Shown: positions 33,141 to 46,800 of the stretch, one piece after another
How the letters are laid out: each line of letters starts with the position of its first letter
Numbering within the stretch: the stretch's first letter is position 1
Source of the DNA: Salvator merianae
Lineage: Eukaryota; Chordata; Lepidosauria; Squamata; Teiidae
Direction: 5' to 3'
DNA length: 64,000 nt
Assembly (NCBI GenBank): GCA_003586115.2
Contig: QVOM02000034.1
Span: 110,399,610-110,463,609 of the forward strand
The notes under the pieces: generated by a model
What the model was told of the DNA's origin: nothing
Seen by the model: only the letters and a program-made list of their open reading frames with translations
The model's database searches: none
Translations under genes and position numbers: made by a program

Positions 33141-34720
33141 AAAGTTATACAAATTTATTTAAAATTTACCCAAAAAGAGCATTAAATACACATAAACACT
33201 GCATTCTGATTATGGACAAATGTACAAATTTTACATGGCAAGGGATGATCCTGCTATACATACTCAAATGATTTGCATTTTACACACAATATACAGGAAT
33301 TGCAACATTTCCATCCATATGTTAAAGCAAGTCACCACACTGTAAACAATGTAGTGACTGTCGTTAAAAGATTTGACTATTGTATAAATCCTAGTAGCTT
33401 AAAAAAAAACAACTCACTTTAAATTTTAAAACATGCAGTAATTTATATTTCACAGCACAAGTGAAAATAATCAAGACATACCTAACCACAGTTCTTTGTG
33501 CTCTAAGTGTTTTAGAACTGAATTGCTTTCTGACAGCAACTCTACCTGTACTGTACATCTATTTTTAATTATATGAAATTGAAACTTAACACAATTTTAG
33601 TAGGTAATGGCAAACACAGTTATACTTCTGGCCAGAGACCACGATAAACTTGTTTAGTCTCAAACACAGTCATTTCAAATCCAGTTTTCAGCCTTTAAAT
33701 ACCATGTTTTACAATAAACAAGATGTTCCAACCGCTTGACAGCAATTTAGATTATTAAACATAATCTGGTGTTATACTAAAGAGAGTTTAGATTGAAACT
33801 GCATTGAAACCTAGCAAGCATATTTTTGGATGAGGGCTTTATTTTATATTCTTCCTTCCAAACTGAAATTGTTTAAAAAGATCACAAGGAGAAGCTGAAA
33901 GAGTGGTTTATGTTAGCTTAGGGTCTTTTGTTTAGGGTCTTTGAACCAGCATACAAAATACTCATTTTTTGGAGAAACAGAGCCAGCTGCAGTGAGCTGA
34001 TATTAAAACTTATAAGAAAGGGGGTGAGTGAATGGAGATTCCAAGCAGGAACCAGTTACCTAGGAATTAAGACATTTCACCCAGTGCTTCTGCATAATGA
34101 GCCACACCAAGTTGTAACATGTACGAATGCTGCAGGGACATGTTCTTATCCCATCCCAGTTGGCCACTTCCAACATGCACCAGCCAAATGCTCATGGGAA
34201 AGATTGCAACGCGTCCTGCAAACTTAACTAGGAATCATCATCCAAGAAGAGCCTTGATTAAGTCAAATGCAGGTAAATCCTGACAAGAAGAAACTTCAAT
34301 CAGAACTTCTTACTCCATCTAGCAGACAGTCAAATAATTTGTGTGAAAGTCTCCAAAGTGTTTATGAAAAACTGCCTGAAATAGCTGTGATTTTACAGCT
34401 CAGATGTCTTTTGGAAGCAGGACAGGAAAAGTGCAACACCTGCAAAGTCTTCTCATTGACCAGTGTATCATTGATAATAGCTATTTTCATCTATACAAGA
34501 GGACATAGATCACTCAGCAACAAATTTACCCCTTTCAGTGCTTCTTATATCATTAAAAAAAACAAAAACCTTAGTTTTTCACATGAGAATCTGTCCTTAT
34601 GTCTTTTAGGTTTAATTAATTTCCAGGAAATTTAATTTTGATGCCCTTCAGATTGTACTTAACATGTTATCAAACATTCACAAATGCTGGTAAACATTTT
34701 ACTATAATGAGTATTATCTG
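33141..34720 (-). other. SASS6: SASS6 3' UTR (approximate)
   Basis: AT-rich, repeat-free sequence downstream of the SASS6 stop on the minus strand. Its far end is set by a minus-strand AATAAA at 33154-33159, which is an inference. Confidence 0.5.
33154..33159 (-). terminator. Candidate SASS6 poly(A) signal
   Basis: Plus-strand tttatt reads AATAAA on the minus strand, about 1.56 kb beyond the stop codon. Other signals closer to or further from the stop are possible. Confidence 0.4.
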
Positions 34721-34809
34721 CTATCCAGGAAAGTAAGCAGATGGTTTCGATGACAATGTAGGTTTGGATGGAATCTGTGTTTTTGTCAAGGCAGTTGACT
34801 TTAAATGTC
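34721..34809 (-). CDS. SASS6: SASS6 exon 17 (last)
   Basis: Acceptor tttaacag. It encodes [20 protein letters not shown] then KPSAYFPG and TAG at complement 34723-34721. Human continues QLPNS after YFPG, so this copy ends five residues earlier. Confidence 0.92.
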
Positions 34810-37800
34810 CTGTTAAAGACAAGGGAAAGAAACAAAAACGGAATCCTAGATTAACATTTTTGGAAGGTTTCCATATTTGAAAGCAAACTCTCATATTTTA
34901 GTTAAATTCTTCTGTTGCTACCTGTGCTGTGAGTTGTATTTGTTGTCAGTCCTCGTAAAGGAATGCTGTCTTCCCTTTTCTTGAGATACTTCGATTCCAA
35001 TCCAACGTTTTCTCCACTAATCAGAAGACAAACAAAGCTTACAAAGAGCAGCATTTTAAGTTCACTAACTAGAGGCATCATTCACTAAACAGAAATTTCA
35101 CAGGGTCTTCAAATGAATGTTAACAGTCTGCTATATTTTGCATCGTGCATTCCGACCTTTGCTTTCCTCAGGGGCAGAAAAATGAGGAAGAACTGTTTCT
35201 TCCTTGGCTGCAACCCCTCAGCCCTCTATGGGTCACCTTCTTTATTTGGCCTTAAGGCAAGTGTGCTTTGGAGAGAACCAGATGCTGGGCCACTTTTATA
35301 CCATTTCTAATTATGTCAAGTAACAGAAGCTTTTTTGCCTTCCCTTAGTCTATCTCCTACTCTGCTCTCAGGATTCCCCCGTTCATGCCCCTGTTCTTAA
35401 AAGTACATAAACTTACTTTTCTTTATTTGTTGAATGGCTTGTTAATGAAGGCACTGTTGTTTGTTTATCAGAACATGTATTGGCCTCATTCATGTTGAAC
35501 TGGACCTGCTGGAGATATTGAAAAGTTTCATACATTCATTATTGTATATTGTATTGTCTAGACTTTGATAATACACCAGGGATGTGCAAATTTCAATTCG
35601 TATTCAAAAATTCGTTTGAAGATTCGTTTTTGCAAATTTTCGCATCGAAACAAAAATGACTTTTTCCGCACTTACGGGTTTTCGATCAAAAACGAAAAAG
35701 CCTATTCTTTTGTGAAAACGTAATTTGAATATTTGCATTTTCTCACTTTTTCGCTATGTTTAAACCATGAAAATGGCATTTTCAATGGAAAAACGGAAGG
35801 TGAAAAATGCAAAAACGAAGGCGAAAAATGCATTTTTTGATAATGGAATTCGCTGACGAATCAAAAATTCAGATTTTCCATTCGAAAACTAATCGAAAAC
35901 GATTTTTTTTGTGTGCACATCCCTATAATACGTTAAAGAAGCCTTAGAAGGATTATGCTAAGATAAGGTAAGGGGAGGGATCTGGGTGTGAGGCAGATTC
36001 CTCTCCAGTTGGCCATCAATCTGTGTGAAAAACAGTCTTGGGAGGCCCAAGCTGACATCTATCTCCTGGGTGAGAGCCAAGAGGCTCTCCTAGTGTCTCA
36101 ATGCTGGGCAGTTGTCTACCTTGAACGAGCAAAGCCGAGGCCATTTTTGCCAGAGGGAGTACATTGTCCTGCCAGGGAGGGAGGATTTTTTTTTTTAAAT
36201 GTTTTTTTAATGCTCTTTGATGCTTTTTATCTTTTTGTTGTGGCCTGCCCTGGGACCTTTGGGTAAATACTCAAATAAACATAAAAAATAAATAAATAAA
36301 AATAAGCATAGTAGTAATGTCTGCATGCAACACTAAATAAACTTTTGCAAAATAAATGCATAGTCTGTGTGTTCCTATCTGTCAATGCAAGCATATACAT
36401 GTGAGCTAAGTGTTGAGTTCACACATAGGAACGTGTGAAATGCTTCAGTTTGAAACGGCTATTTCAAGTGTTTCAGTCTTGAAATGAAATTGTCCTAAAG
36501 CCTGAAACAGAACAACCCAGCTCATGTTGTTTTGTTCCAGAATGTTGATAAGCCATTTTGGAAGTGTGTTTTAATTGGCAAGCGAATTAAAACAAAACCT
36601 TGATTAGGTATTTTTTTTGAGAAATCAGTAGCAGGTAGGTCTAATATGTCCTGTCACTGAATCCTTAAGGGATATATATAGGAAAATATTTATTTATTTA
36701 TTTATTTGCATTATTATAATGCTCCAGTACCAATGGTCTAAGAGAAGGTTACAAAAGATAAAGTAATACATACAAGTTAGAAACAGGATTTAAAGCAAAT
36801 CCACATCACACATAAATAGCAGTAAAATATTAAAAGGCCAAACTTGGGGCATTTTGAGTTTCCCTGTTTACTTTGTCTACAACAAACATTTAAAGTTAGT
36901 TCTGTAGGAAAAACTTCCTGGTTTGGCTGGAACAAAATAAAACATTTCAAGTTTCGCAGTCTGAGCTTGGAACAAAATGCTAAAACCTTTTGGTCTACAT
37001 CCCGACTTAAACACTTTTGTCTTCCAAGTGGAGTGTAATTATGAAAATACACTGTCGGTTGACTTTTTGCTCCCCATCTGCAAATCCTCTCTCCAAATGA
37101 GGATTCTTTCTCTCAAACAAAAAGTAAGGAATGAAATCATAAATATCTGTCATTTCTATTTCATTTATGTAGAGTGACATAAAAATATCCCTCTATTCAC
37201 TCCTTACTTGTAGGCAGCAGATGGGGAGTGGATTACAATAATTAAGTAGGAAAACAAACACTCAAAGGATCCCAACGGCTGGAGCTTACTACAGCAGTGA
37301 GAGCAGAAATTCTATTTTAAAATGTTTACTTCTACAGGGAGCACAAAATTCACAGTTCATGTGAAACTTTCAGGCCAATCTTTGCAACAGTACTTACGAA
37401 ACCTGCATGCTGGGTATATAGCAGCTCTGACACTGACCTGAAAAGATGCGGCAAAAAACAAAGAAGTATATTTATGTCCTTGCCTTTGTTCCTGAAGCTT
37501 GCTGGTTGGTGCTTTTAATAGGTGCTGTGTCTGGGAAGCTTTGAAAAGCCAGCAAGGGAGAGATGGGATAACTCAGTCCTGAACTCAAGTATGGGATTCT
37601 GCTATCAGCCTGTTAAGCAAAACGAGACTTAGAAAGCCAAAGTACAACAGAGACCAATTCCAAAGCACCTTCGAGGCATTTGTTTTTTGTTTTTAAAAAC
37701 AAAGACACTCAGCAATAACTGTTCTCCATTTATATAGTAATTCATAAGTTGCAGAACACTGTATTCTATTTAATTTTGTCTTATTTCTTCAAAACAAGGA

Positions 37801-40800
37801 CCCTCTAATACGGCAGAAAATGATTGGGCTTTAACTCTTCTCCCCATCCTGCTAAGTACAAAAATTAATTATATATTTATGTTAGTTCTTGCTCTTTTCC
37901 CCCTTTAATAATAAGTTTATTTGTATTATACAAATTACATTCTCCGTAAATACATTTAACATATTATTACAATTTACATTTATGTTTACAACCTTATATA
38001 TGTATGTTAGTGAGAATAGTGTGTAGCAAATGGAAGCATACATGTCCCAAATCTGCTTCTGATACCCCGGATTCCAAGTATCTTTGATTGCCAAAGAACT
38101 CATGGAAAATACACACATGTGTAACCCAGCCTATCCATATTTATATAGAAATCCCACCAGATTCTGCACTCTTGCTTAGAAGTCAGATTCCAAGTAATAA
38201 TGTGATCACATCTAGGCACTACAAGTATATAAATATGAGTGTTGCTATTACCATACTATGAGGTGAAATGCCAGTTCTTGAAGTGGTATTGCCAGGAGAC
38301 ATAGATGTTCCTAATGCTTCTTGCTTTCTTGTAATCTGAATTTCATTCAGTTGCTTGTTTAGCCATGTAATGACTATAAAGGGAGAAAAAAAGCAATCCA
38401 GTATTCTATTTTTTCTCTCTCTCTTTCTTTTTTTTTGGTCTAAACTACTTAAGCTCTGGATACAGCTAGATGTTACCCTAACAGTATAAACATTTCTACT
38501 AAGAAATGTGAAAAACTACTATTTGAATGCAGTTTCATAATATATTAAATTAAGGATGGACCAATGGATTACTTCCAAATAGTTTTTCACAAAAAAAAGG
38601 CAGGGGGCGGGGGTTGCAACAATTTTAAAACTAAAAATGAAGCATTATGAGATCACACAGGGAGAGAAAAGTAAAAGAAGAGTTCTACTAGTATCTCACA
38701 GCCAAGCCTGCAGTGCGGCAGTATTGCAGCCACTAGAAATATACAGTCTCAGTACAGTATCACACACATTTCTAGAATATCTTCACAGAATGATCACCAA
38801 TAATTCTGGAAAGTGTTGCCATCGATATGGTAATATTTGCAACTTTTTCCCTCTCCCTTTCATCAAGCTTCAGTAATGGACAGGATAAGGGTCAATAAAA
38901 TGAAACTCAATTCAAGCAGTACACAGACCCCATAATAATGAATAAAATGAATGGGTTCTTCTGGTAAGACGTGTTGTCCTGGAGTTAGATGGGGTTGTGC
39001 CCCCCATCCCGAAGGACAGAGTACATAGTTTTAGGGTCATCCTGGATCCAAACTTGCCAATGGAGGCATTATAGCTCCACGGATGTAGAATGCCTTCTAC
39101 CAAATTTAGTCAGCAACCCAACTACTCCCAAAAATGACAACAGCTTTGCTTCAATGATCTATGCCACACTAACCTCATAGTTGGGCTACTACCAACGCAT
39201 TATGTTTTGGGCTGCCCTTTAAAATGATACCGCAACTGCACCTTGTTCAAAACTGATGAGACAGTCTTTTACAAGACTTGCTCAGTGCCTTCCTTAGATG
39301 AGATTTGGACAGCAGCTAAAAGAACAGAATGGTCATTTTCTGCAAATTTTTGTTTTGTTTCTTTTTTAGTCCTATGCCAAGACATCCCTCTTCATCTTCA
39401 CCATGGAATTTTGAACCTGAATTTTATTTAGGCAGTTACGGATACTGATAATCTGCTTATATGGTTTTATGATTTTGTAGTCTATGTCTCTGGGATGTTT
39501 GCCTTCCCAATTTTAGTTTTTGCACTGTATTTTATATTTGGGTTTGACCTTTATATCTTATACTGCATGCTTGTCCATTGATTCAAGAGATTTATATGGA
39601 AATAACTGACAAGTGTAATAATTAACAAAAAAGTAATATTGCAACTAAACAGGAAATATAAGACAGTTGTTGGACTGAAGCAACAACTCTTTCTCCACAG
39701 CGGCCAACCACTCACAAAGCTCACACAAGCTTGCTTTCTGCAGCAACCTTGCTTTTCCATATATTACCTCTGACATTTGAAGGTGATACACAACCCTAGT
39801 AGCAGCTATTATCAACTGTATGTCTTTTCAGAAATAACACCTAGCTCAGAAGTATGATTATGTCTCTCAAATAAACTCTATTTGTTAGAGTCTGAAAAAC
39901 TAAAAATATTGGATACATGTTAGTGTCTTATGCAAGCAGCTTGTACATACATACCATTTTCATTGGTTTTGAGAAGTTGTTTGCTTTCTTCCAGCTTCTG
40001 TACAGTCACTTCTAACTGCTCCTGTAACTTGCATACCTGACAGTATAATATAATCATGTTAGTAATATACCAGTCCATATTAGTTTATTTGTTGGCAGCA
40101 ACTGCTACATTAGGGTAGGGTAAGTAGAAAGAGTTTTTATATTTAAAGTTAAAAAAAAAAAGTATCAACACACCACAACACAGAAAAACTATCCTAAGTA
40201 TTAAATGAAAAGAGATAACTGTTAGGAGGTATAAAGTCAAAATAAAGCATGCCGTCCTGAGATTGGCAAAAAGTGTTTGAAAAGTCACTGGACATAGTCT
40301 ACCTGCCACTCTGCTTACAGAGAATGACCCACTGGGAGGGAAAGACCTACACTAAAATGCCTGAAATGCTATGCTGTCAGATAAAAACAGGGTGCACCCC
40401 AGGGAGAGAAATACTCCCAACATTTCACACATGGAAAATTCCCCAAAGACACTCTCAGCTGTGCTCCTGAACTTGGCACAATTTATTTTTTTCCTATTGC
40501 AATAAAGATGAAGAGGAAAAGGAAAACCAAACTTTTAAAGACAGGACAAACTGGACTTCCCATCTCCCATTCTGATTACTGCAGGCCAGCGTACAGTTGA
40601 TCAACCATATGGTTGATCAGCTAAATATATTCAGATTAGTTTGTGTAAATTTTTTCAGGTACAGATCTAGCAGAAACAGGAAAGTGAGGCTGTCTTCAGG
40701 CACTCACTGTGTCTGATCCTTAATTTACCTCTTGCTCCTTCTGTCGTAGAGAACTTTCTGCTTCCTTTGCCTCCTTTTGTTCTTTCTGTAATTTTTCCTC

Positions 40801-43800
40801 TTTTTCAGCCAACAGTTTTTCTTGCTGAATTGTTACGGTATTTTTCAACTTCAATTTACTCATCAGAACTTTCACATCTCCTTGCAATTTCTTTATTATT
40901 TCATTAGCCTAATAAAGAATATCACAGAATTCTAAATCAAGACCATGTGAAATTAAAGAGGAGTTATCATTTTTTTAAAAAGTTATCATGTTCGAACAAA
41001 CCTTAAGGAGTTCAGCCGATAAGGACTTCACTGTTGCTTCTAGCTTCCCTATTTGAATTTGTTTCTTTTCTGCATTTTCTTCCAGGTTTACCTTTGAAAA
41101 TAATATATGTATCTTACATTAATAGTTCTTCTCTTCTCTTATGGATCAGCTCCAAAGGATGTGAACACTAATTCTTAATTCCTGCCCTATAATGTAACAT
41201 AATGGTAACTAATAAAAGCCCATCCCTCTGGAAAATCATGCTACTTTAGTGTAAAAACCTGCAATGCAATAGATCTAAACTTTCTTTAAAAACGTGCTAT
41301 TATCAAGAAGAACAAATCGCTAGCACACCACATGAGGATTTTAGATTTTCATCCTCAAACAGAAATGCCCTAACCCACATGATAGGCTACTTTTGAAGCT
41401 TAAAAGAAATTCAAAAGCAGATTGGTAAAACACTAGTTTTTAGCTATTCAAATAAAGCAATTTAATGAAGTATTTAAATATGACTGCTGATGTAGTTTAG
41501 AAAGTACCTTTTGCTCTTGTGTTGCATCCAACACTTCTTTTGTTCTAGTAATTAGCTGGTCCTTGTCTTTGATTTCCTGTTCTAAAACTGCAACTCGTGT
41601 CTGTAATTGATTAACTTGTTTGTCCTTTTCGTGGCACTCAGCATCTAGTGTAGCATTTTCTTGACGGAGGGACAGAACCTCCTGTTTTGCTCTCTGGCAT
41701 TCCTATAAGGACGAAGAGTTTATTTTGAAGCATTCTAACAGAATATTGCAAATACTGTCCGATTGTTCCTCACATATCATGGGGGTTCCATCCTGGGAAA
41801 CCACTATATTATGCAAAATCAGTCTAGGGAACCAGAAACAATTGCTACTTAATTGGCAACAGTGGTTCTCATAACATGACTTCCAAAAATGTATTTCCAC
41901 ACACTATGCAAGGCACATCATATTTTAGTGACCACGCATAATCAAAATCATACTATACAATGCACAACTGTATTTGCTGCACTTTGAAACACTTTCTTAA
42001 ATGACTAAAAGCTATAATGAACTGTGTTCCAGTTTATATACTAGTAGCTGAATATCCCATACTTCTTCTATACTTGATAGCTTTGCTTTTAATTCTCTGA
42101 CTGTAGAGTCGCCTTTGTATCTCCTTTCTGTGAGTTCCTTGTTGGCAATTTCCAACTCCTTTAGCCTGTTCTGAAGCTGTTGCACTGTCTTCTGATGTGA
42201 GTTTTCTAGTTCTCTTTTCTGTTGCTCATTCTGTTGTTGATACTGTGCTTGTGCCTGAAAAGAAAAATGCATTATTTAATAATTACAAAAATATTTAGAT
42301 ATTCTAACAAAGCTATACAGGATCCTCTTTATATACCTGGAGAGCTTTCTCCTTCTCGTTTGTCAGTTCCTGGGTATGTTTGCTGGTCAGTGAAGCTGTT
42401 TTGGACGCCCATTCATTTCTCAACTTGTCTAGTTCCTTGCTCTTTTCTGATAAGCTCTGGGAGGATTTAAAAAAACAAAAACAAATGCAAGAACCTATTA
42501 TTTAACTGGAATGAGCATCATGTCAAAAATTTATGTCTGATGAAGGATTTGTTTAACAACATTTCACCTGTCTCCCAGAAAAAAATGCTTAGATACACAA
42601 AATCCTTTTTTTAAAAGAAGGTAGTACACTAAATGCCAACACATTTATTGTAGCATGAGTTCTGCAGGTAAATCTACGATCTAAATGCCAGAATCCAGTT
42701 GCTAACCTCAGCTCAAGGTACCACATAATTCTTTAGACTTTGCTGCAAGAGATTAAAGCAACTATTAGTACTTCTTGCATTCCTCTCCAGTTTTTAGGGG
42801 GGGTCCTGTAACATGTACTAATTACTGCAACAAAGATATATAGTTCTCCTGCTCATCCTTGCCTCCATTTCCTTCTTTCCTCTATTGTTACCTGCCATAC
42901 CTGCTTCTTGTAAAATGTCTTGAATACAGGTGGTGTTGTACAAAAAAATTTATAATAATTTTCTTCAAACTGATCCATGCTTAAATTTGCTATTACCTGT
43001 TGAGTATAACTCAATTGTCTTCTAAGGTCCTCTTCTGTTTTGTTAAGTTTTTGTTCCAACTGCAACTTTTCTTCCTATGAATAATTGACAACTTTTCAGT
43101 CAACACAGTTTTTGAGAAGTCATTAATGCTCCAACAATGCGGTTATTCATAATTTCCCCCTCCCATTCTCTCCTTCCTTCATTTTGTTTAAGAACAAATA
43201 GATCAGAAGACTGAATGAGATCTGTAGTATATTGGGGATTTTTGTCTATGCCAGAAGAATGAAATTAAAATATTTCTGGGTCCGTGTGGCAAAATGAAGC
43301 AGCCATGACCAAGTCTTATGCATAAATCAAAGAAAATGCTGAACTTGTCACAGCAAAGGACTGAAGTTTGCATTTTCTGCTTTCCATTGTAAACAACTTT
43401 TTCTTTACTGATGAGAACAGATTCCTTGCCTAAGACAACACCATGATTGTTTATTTTTCAGTTTGAGGCAGTTTTGTTAAGGTGTTAGATTAATAATTGA
43501 AAGGCATCCCTTTTGCTGAAAGGATGATCAGATGAAACCTAAATTTGGGGAAATGTTTCTGATTTTTCTTAAAGTAAACCTGATGCTTTCTACATTCACT
43601 GTGTAAACATAAAAGTAAACTTCAACTTTACTTTTAATTGAGTCCTTTCCACTAAGAGTAGGAATTGATCATTATAAAAAGAGTGAGTTTTGAAAACCAA
43701 TCTGATAAAGATTGGGAACCTCTCCCTTCCCTTTTTTTGGGCTTGGTTGCATGGGAAGCACAGATAGTGAGTGTGCAAGGTACAGAGAGATCATATGCAT

Positions 43801-46800
43801 TTATGTGTCTGGAGATTTGGCCCACCTGAAAGAATCAAATATAAATATTAATGTCCAACAGGAAGCTGAATCCTTCTTGGGTAGTATTTGCTAATATATT
43901 CAAGGTCTTGGAGGGGGGCTGTTTTCTTTGCTTGGCTTAAAATTGGAAGGGAGGCAAAACAAGTGGATTTTACCCTGTTTTTGCTGCTGAGCTCTGGGCT
44001 GGGATTGGTACAATATTTCCCTGTGGACATAACATGACTTAAATCTTGTCCCTATATCTTCCATAAACACTTTCTTGGCAAGGATCCTGAGTGATTTTTG
44101 AAGTCTTCAAGAAGGTAAATATAATATTTGCGCTTTAAGTTTTCTATTCAAGAGTTTTCTTCTTTGGCTTGAGGTATACAGAGAAATAGGCATAGCTTCT
44201 ATAAAGCAGTAGGTTTCAATGAGGGAAAGCTACAACTTACACTGTCCTTTCCCTTTCTATTTCTTGTGTGCTTTTTTACTGAACTTTTTCCTTCTTTGTG
44301 AATGACAACCCCAATTAGACACAGTGTTTCAGATTTGTAAAAAAAGTCTCTAAGCCTTTGAATTTGTTACAATTTTGTTACAATTTGTTTTAAGAGACCT
44401 ATAGTTTAAGTGCTACTTTGTTCCAAAACCATTGGAGAAGAGTAAACGTTTATGTTACAAGTAACGAATAACTTATTTATTCGTAGAACCAACATTTTAA
44501 AATGGTTGTTGTTTAAGCATATGCAACTGAATAATCTCTACTGATTATCAAATTGGAAGAAATTCCTAATAATAATTACTGAATAAAAAATCATTCAGGG
44601 ACATCATAATTTGTTTATTTTCCCCTTCCTTCTTCCTTGGAAATTTACTATCAACTTCATGTATATGAAAATGGCCCTTTCTCTAAAAGGATCTTAAACT
44701 TCTGAGAAATCAGGGCCTCTGGAGTTCTCATAACATCACTCATTCAGTTCTAAAAGTATAAGGAGCATAGGTCATGTGCATCTTGTCACTCTTTTGTTTT
44801 TGAAAAGCAGATAGAGAATGACCCAAAGGCAGACACTATCCCTTCACTTTGGATTTTATTTCCTAATTTGAACAAGGTAGCTCAAATTAGTTGCAGTATC
44901 TAGTTAATTATATCAAATAAATTATATCAACAGCAGAAAACACAACTGACATTGTTCTACCTTAATGCATTTCAAACAAGTTGCTAAAAATTTCTTGATT
45001 TCTGTATCGTTTCCAGGTAAGAATTTTAACGATAAGTGAGTAAGATGCTTAAATGGATTTGTCTCAATCACATTTAAAAAAGCAGGAGCATGTTCTATAT
45101 TAGATCCTGATGAAGCCAACTGTAGCAAAAACCTAAAAAGAAACACAAAATTGCATATTACAAAAGGCTATTTATGTATTTATTTTACAAATAAGGAGTT
45201 TCGACTATTTTAACACACTATCTTTCAAATGCTACTTTTGTTATTAGTATTTTTTCCTTGTTTGGAGAAAGAAAAACTGTAAAAGGCTGCATATAGATTA
45301 CTAACCTTGGGATATCCTTATTTTGTTCCTGGATACAGTGTTGAAGGAGGTCTATAAATCTCTGAGGAAAAGCAGAAAAATCTACCAGAAGACTCTGCTG
45401 CAGTTTTAAACTACATAAAGAAAAAAATAATGTAAGAATGCATTGCCTACAGAATGTCTCTTAAGAGGAGCTCATCATCTAACTACAAGTATTTTTTTCA
45501 AAGCACAGAAGTCTTATAAGGCATATCCTGAAAAGACCAAACAGCATATTCATTATCTTTTTTTAATGTCATCACACAATAAACATATTCTAGTTCTAGC
45601 TTTACATTATTAACTCTCCAACAATTTTTTTCAGCCTTTGAAAACATAATAATACAGAAGACATTTGAGAGAAGAACTTGATCTTGAAGAGGTGAACTTT
45701 GCCCTCTGCTCAGATATTGAGGGACCCTTATTTGATCATTATAAACAATGAAGATACATTATTTTACTAATTTCTCCCTGTGTAAGATTAAAGGAAGGGT
45801 CTGACTTGTTCTTTTCCATTACTTCCATGCAATCTGTGTATGCAGGCCATGTCTGCACATTCAACTGGTATGCTGATCCAGGAAGGGAAGGCAGAAAAAG
45901 AATAGATTCAGAATGAGATGCCAAGCTCAAGTGGCTTAGTGTCCTAGCCAGTTTTCCAGATCTAGAAATTTACTGGAAGATAGAAACTCGGCTGGATGGT
46001 TCCAGAAAAACTATCATTTAGGTGCGTAAAGTGACTAGTTTATATCCTTGCAAATTATCTTAGGCTATTTCCACACTCACTCAGTAGACCAGACTGTGGC
46101 TGCCTAGTATGCTTCATCTGCCCGGAACTAGTGCTATTCTGACCCAGAATTGTCCCAAGAGGTCCCTATTCCAGATTAGCTGTAGTTCTGTTTAAAGAGG
46201 TCTACAACCATCCCAAACCATCTTGTTCTGGTCCAGCCCTTTGGTCCAGAACAAGCAAAATGCCACAGCCCCATCTTGAAAGTCTGTGCAAGCTTCCAAA
46301 GATCATTTTATGAAGCCGCAACATGGAGGTAGGCACACTGACTTCGAAGATTGTATGATGGGGATGATGGGGTCTGGGCCAACCACAGGCAGGCAGGCAG
46401 GGATGGGTGGGTGCCTTGGATGGGTAGTCAGCTGTGTGCAGTGGAACAGCTGTGGCACCTCCGCATTGCTGCCGGTGATGCTCTGGGATGGACAGTGTCC
46501 CTGCCCACATGACGTAGATAGAACATGCAGAGCTTGGTGTGGAAAAGGTTGGAATATTAAGCCACCCCAAGTAAGATAGGAGCAGAAATGGCCTTAGACT
46601 CCAATTCCCATTTCACCCCTCCATCATGAATTCTGAATCCACAAACAACTGGAGGACCTTAAACTACCTCTAATGATTTAGAAAATAAAAATCATAGAAC
46701 CTCCCCTCCCTAAAACACGATGGTTCACCATTCATGCACCACCTAAGAATACTAGTCAGTGGGAACAGGGTTAGTGCATAAAGTACTAATTTATTTTGAT

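Larger units (their letters stand above)
35506..37397 (-). other. SASS6 intron between exon 15 and candidate exon 14
   Basis: It contains the hAT MITE, a LINE 3' end (35985-36300) and a (TTTA)n tract at 36690-36707 that may be an antisense retroposon tail. I searched the minus strand for a phase 1-to-0 exon that would complete the tail and found none. Confidence 0.65.

Noticed and set aside
36777..37052. 91-codon minus-strand frame as the missing SASS6 exon
   Set aside because: No similarity to the SASS6 tail, lies beside a (TTTA)n retroposon tail, and no splice sites give the needed phase 1-to-0 exon.
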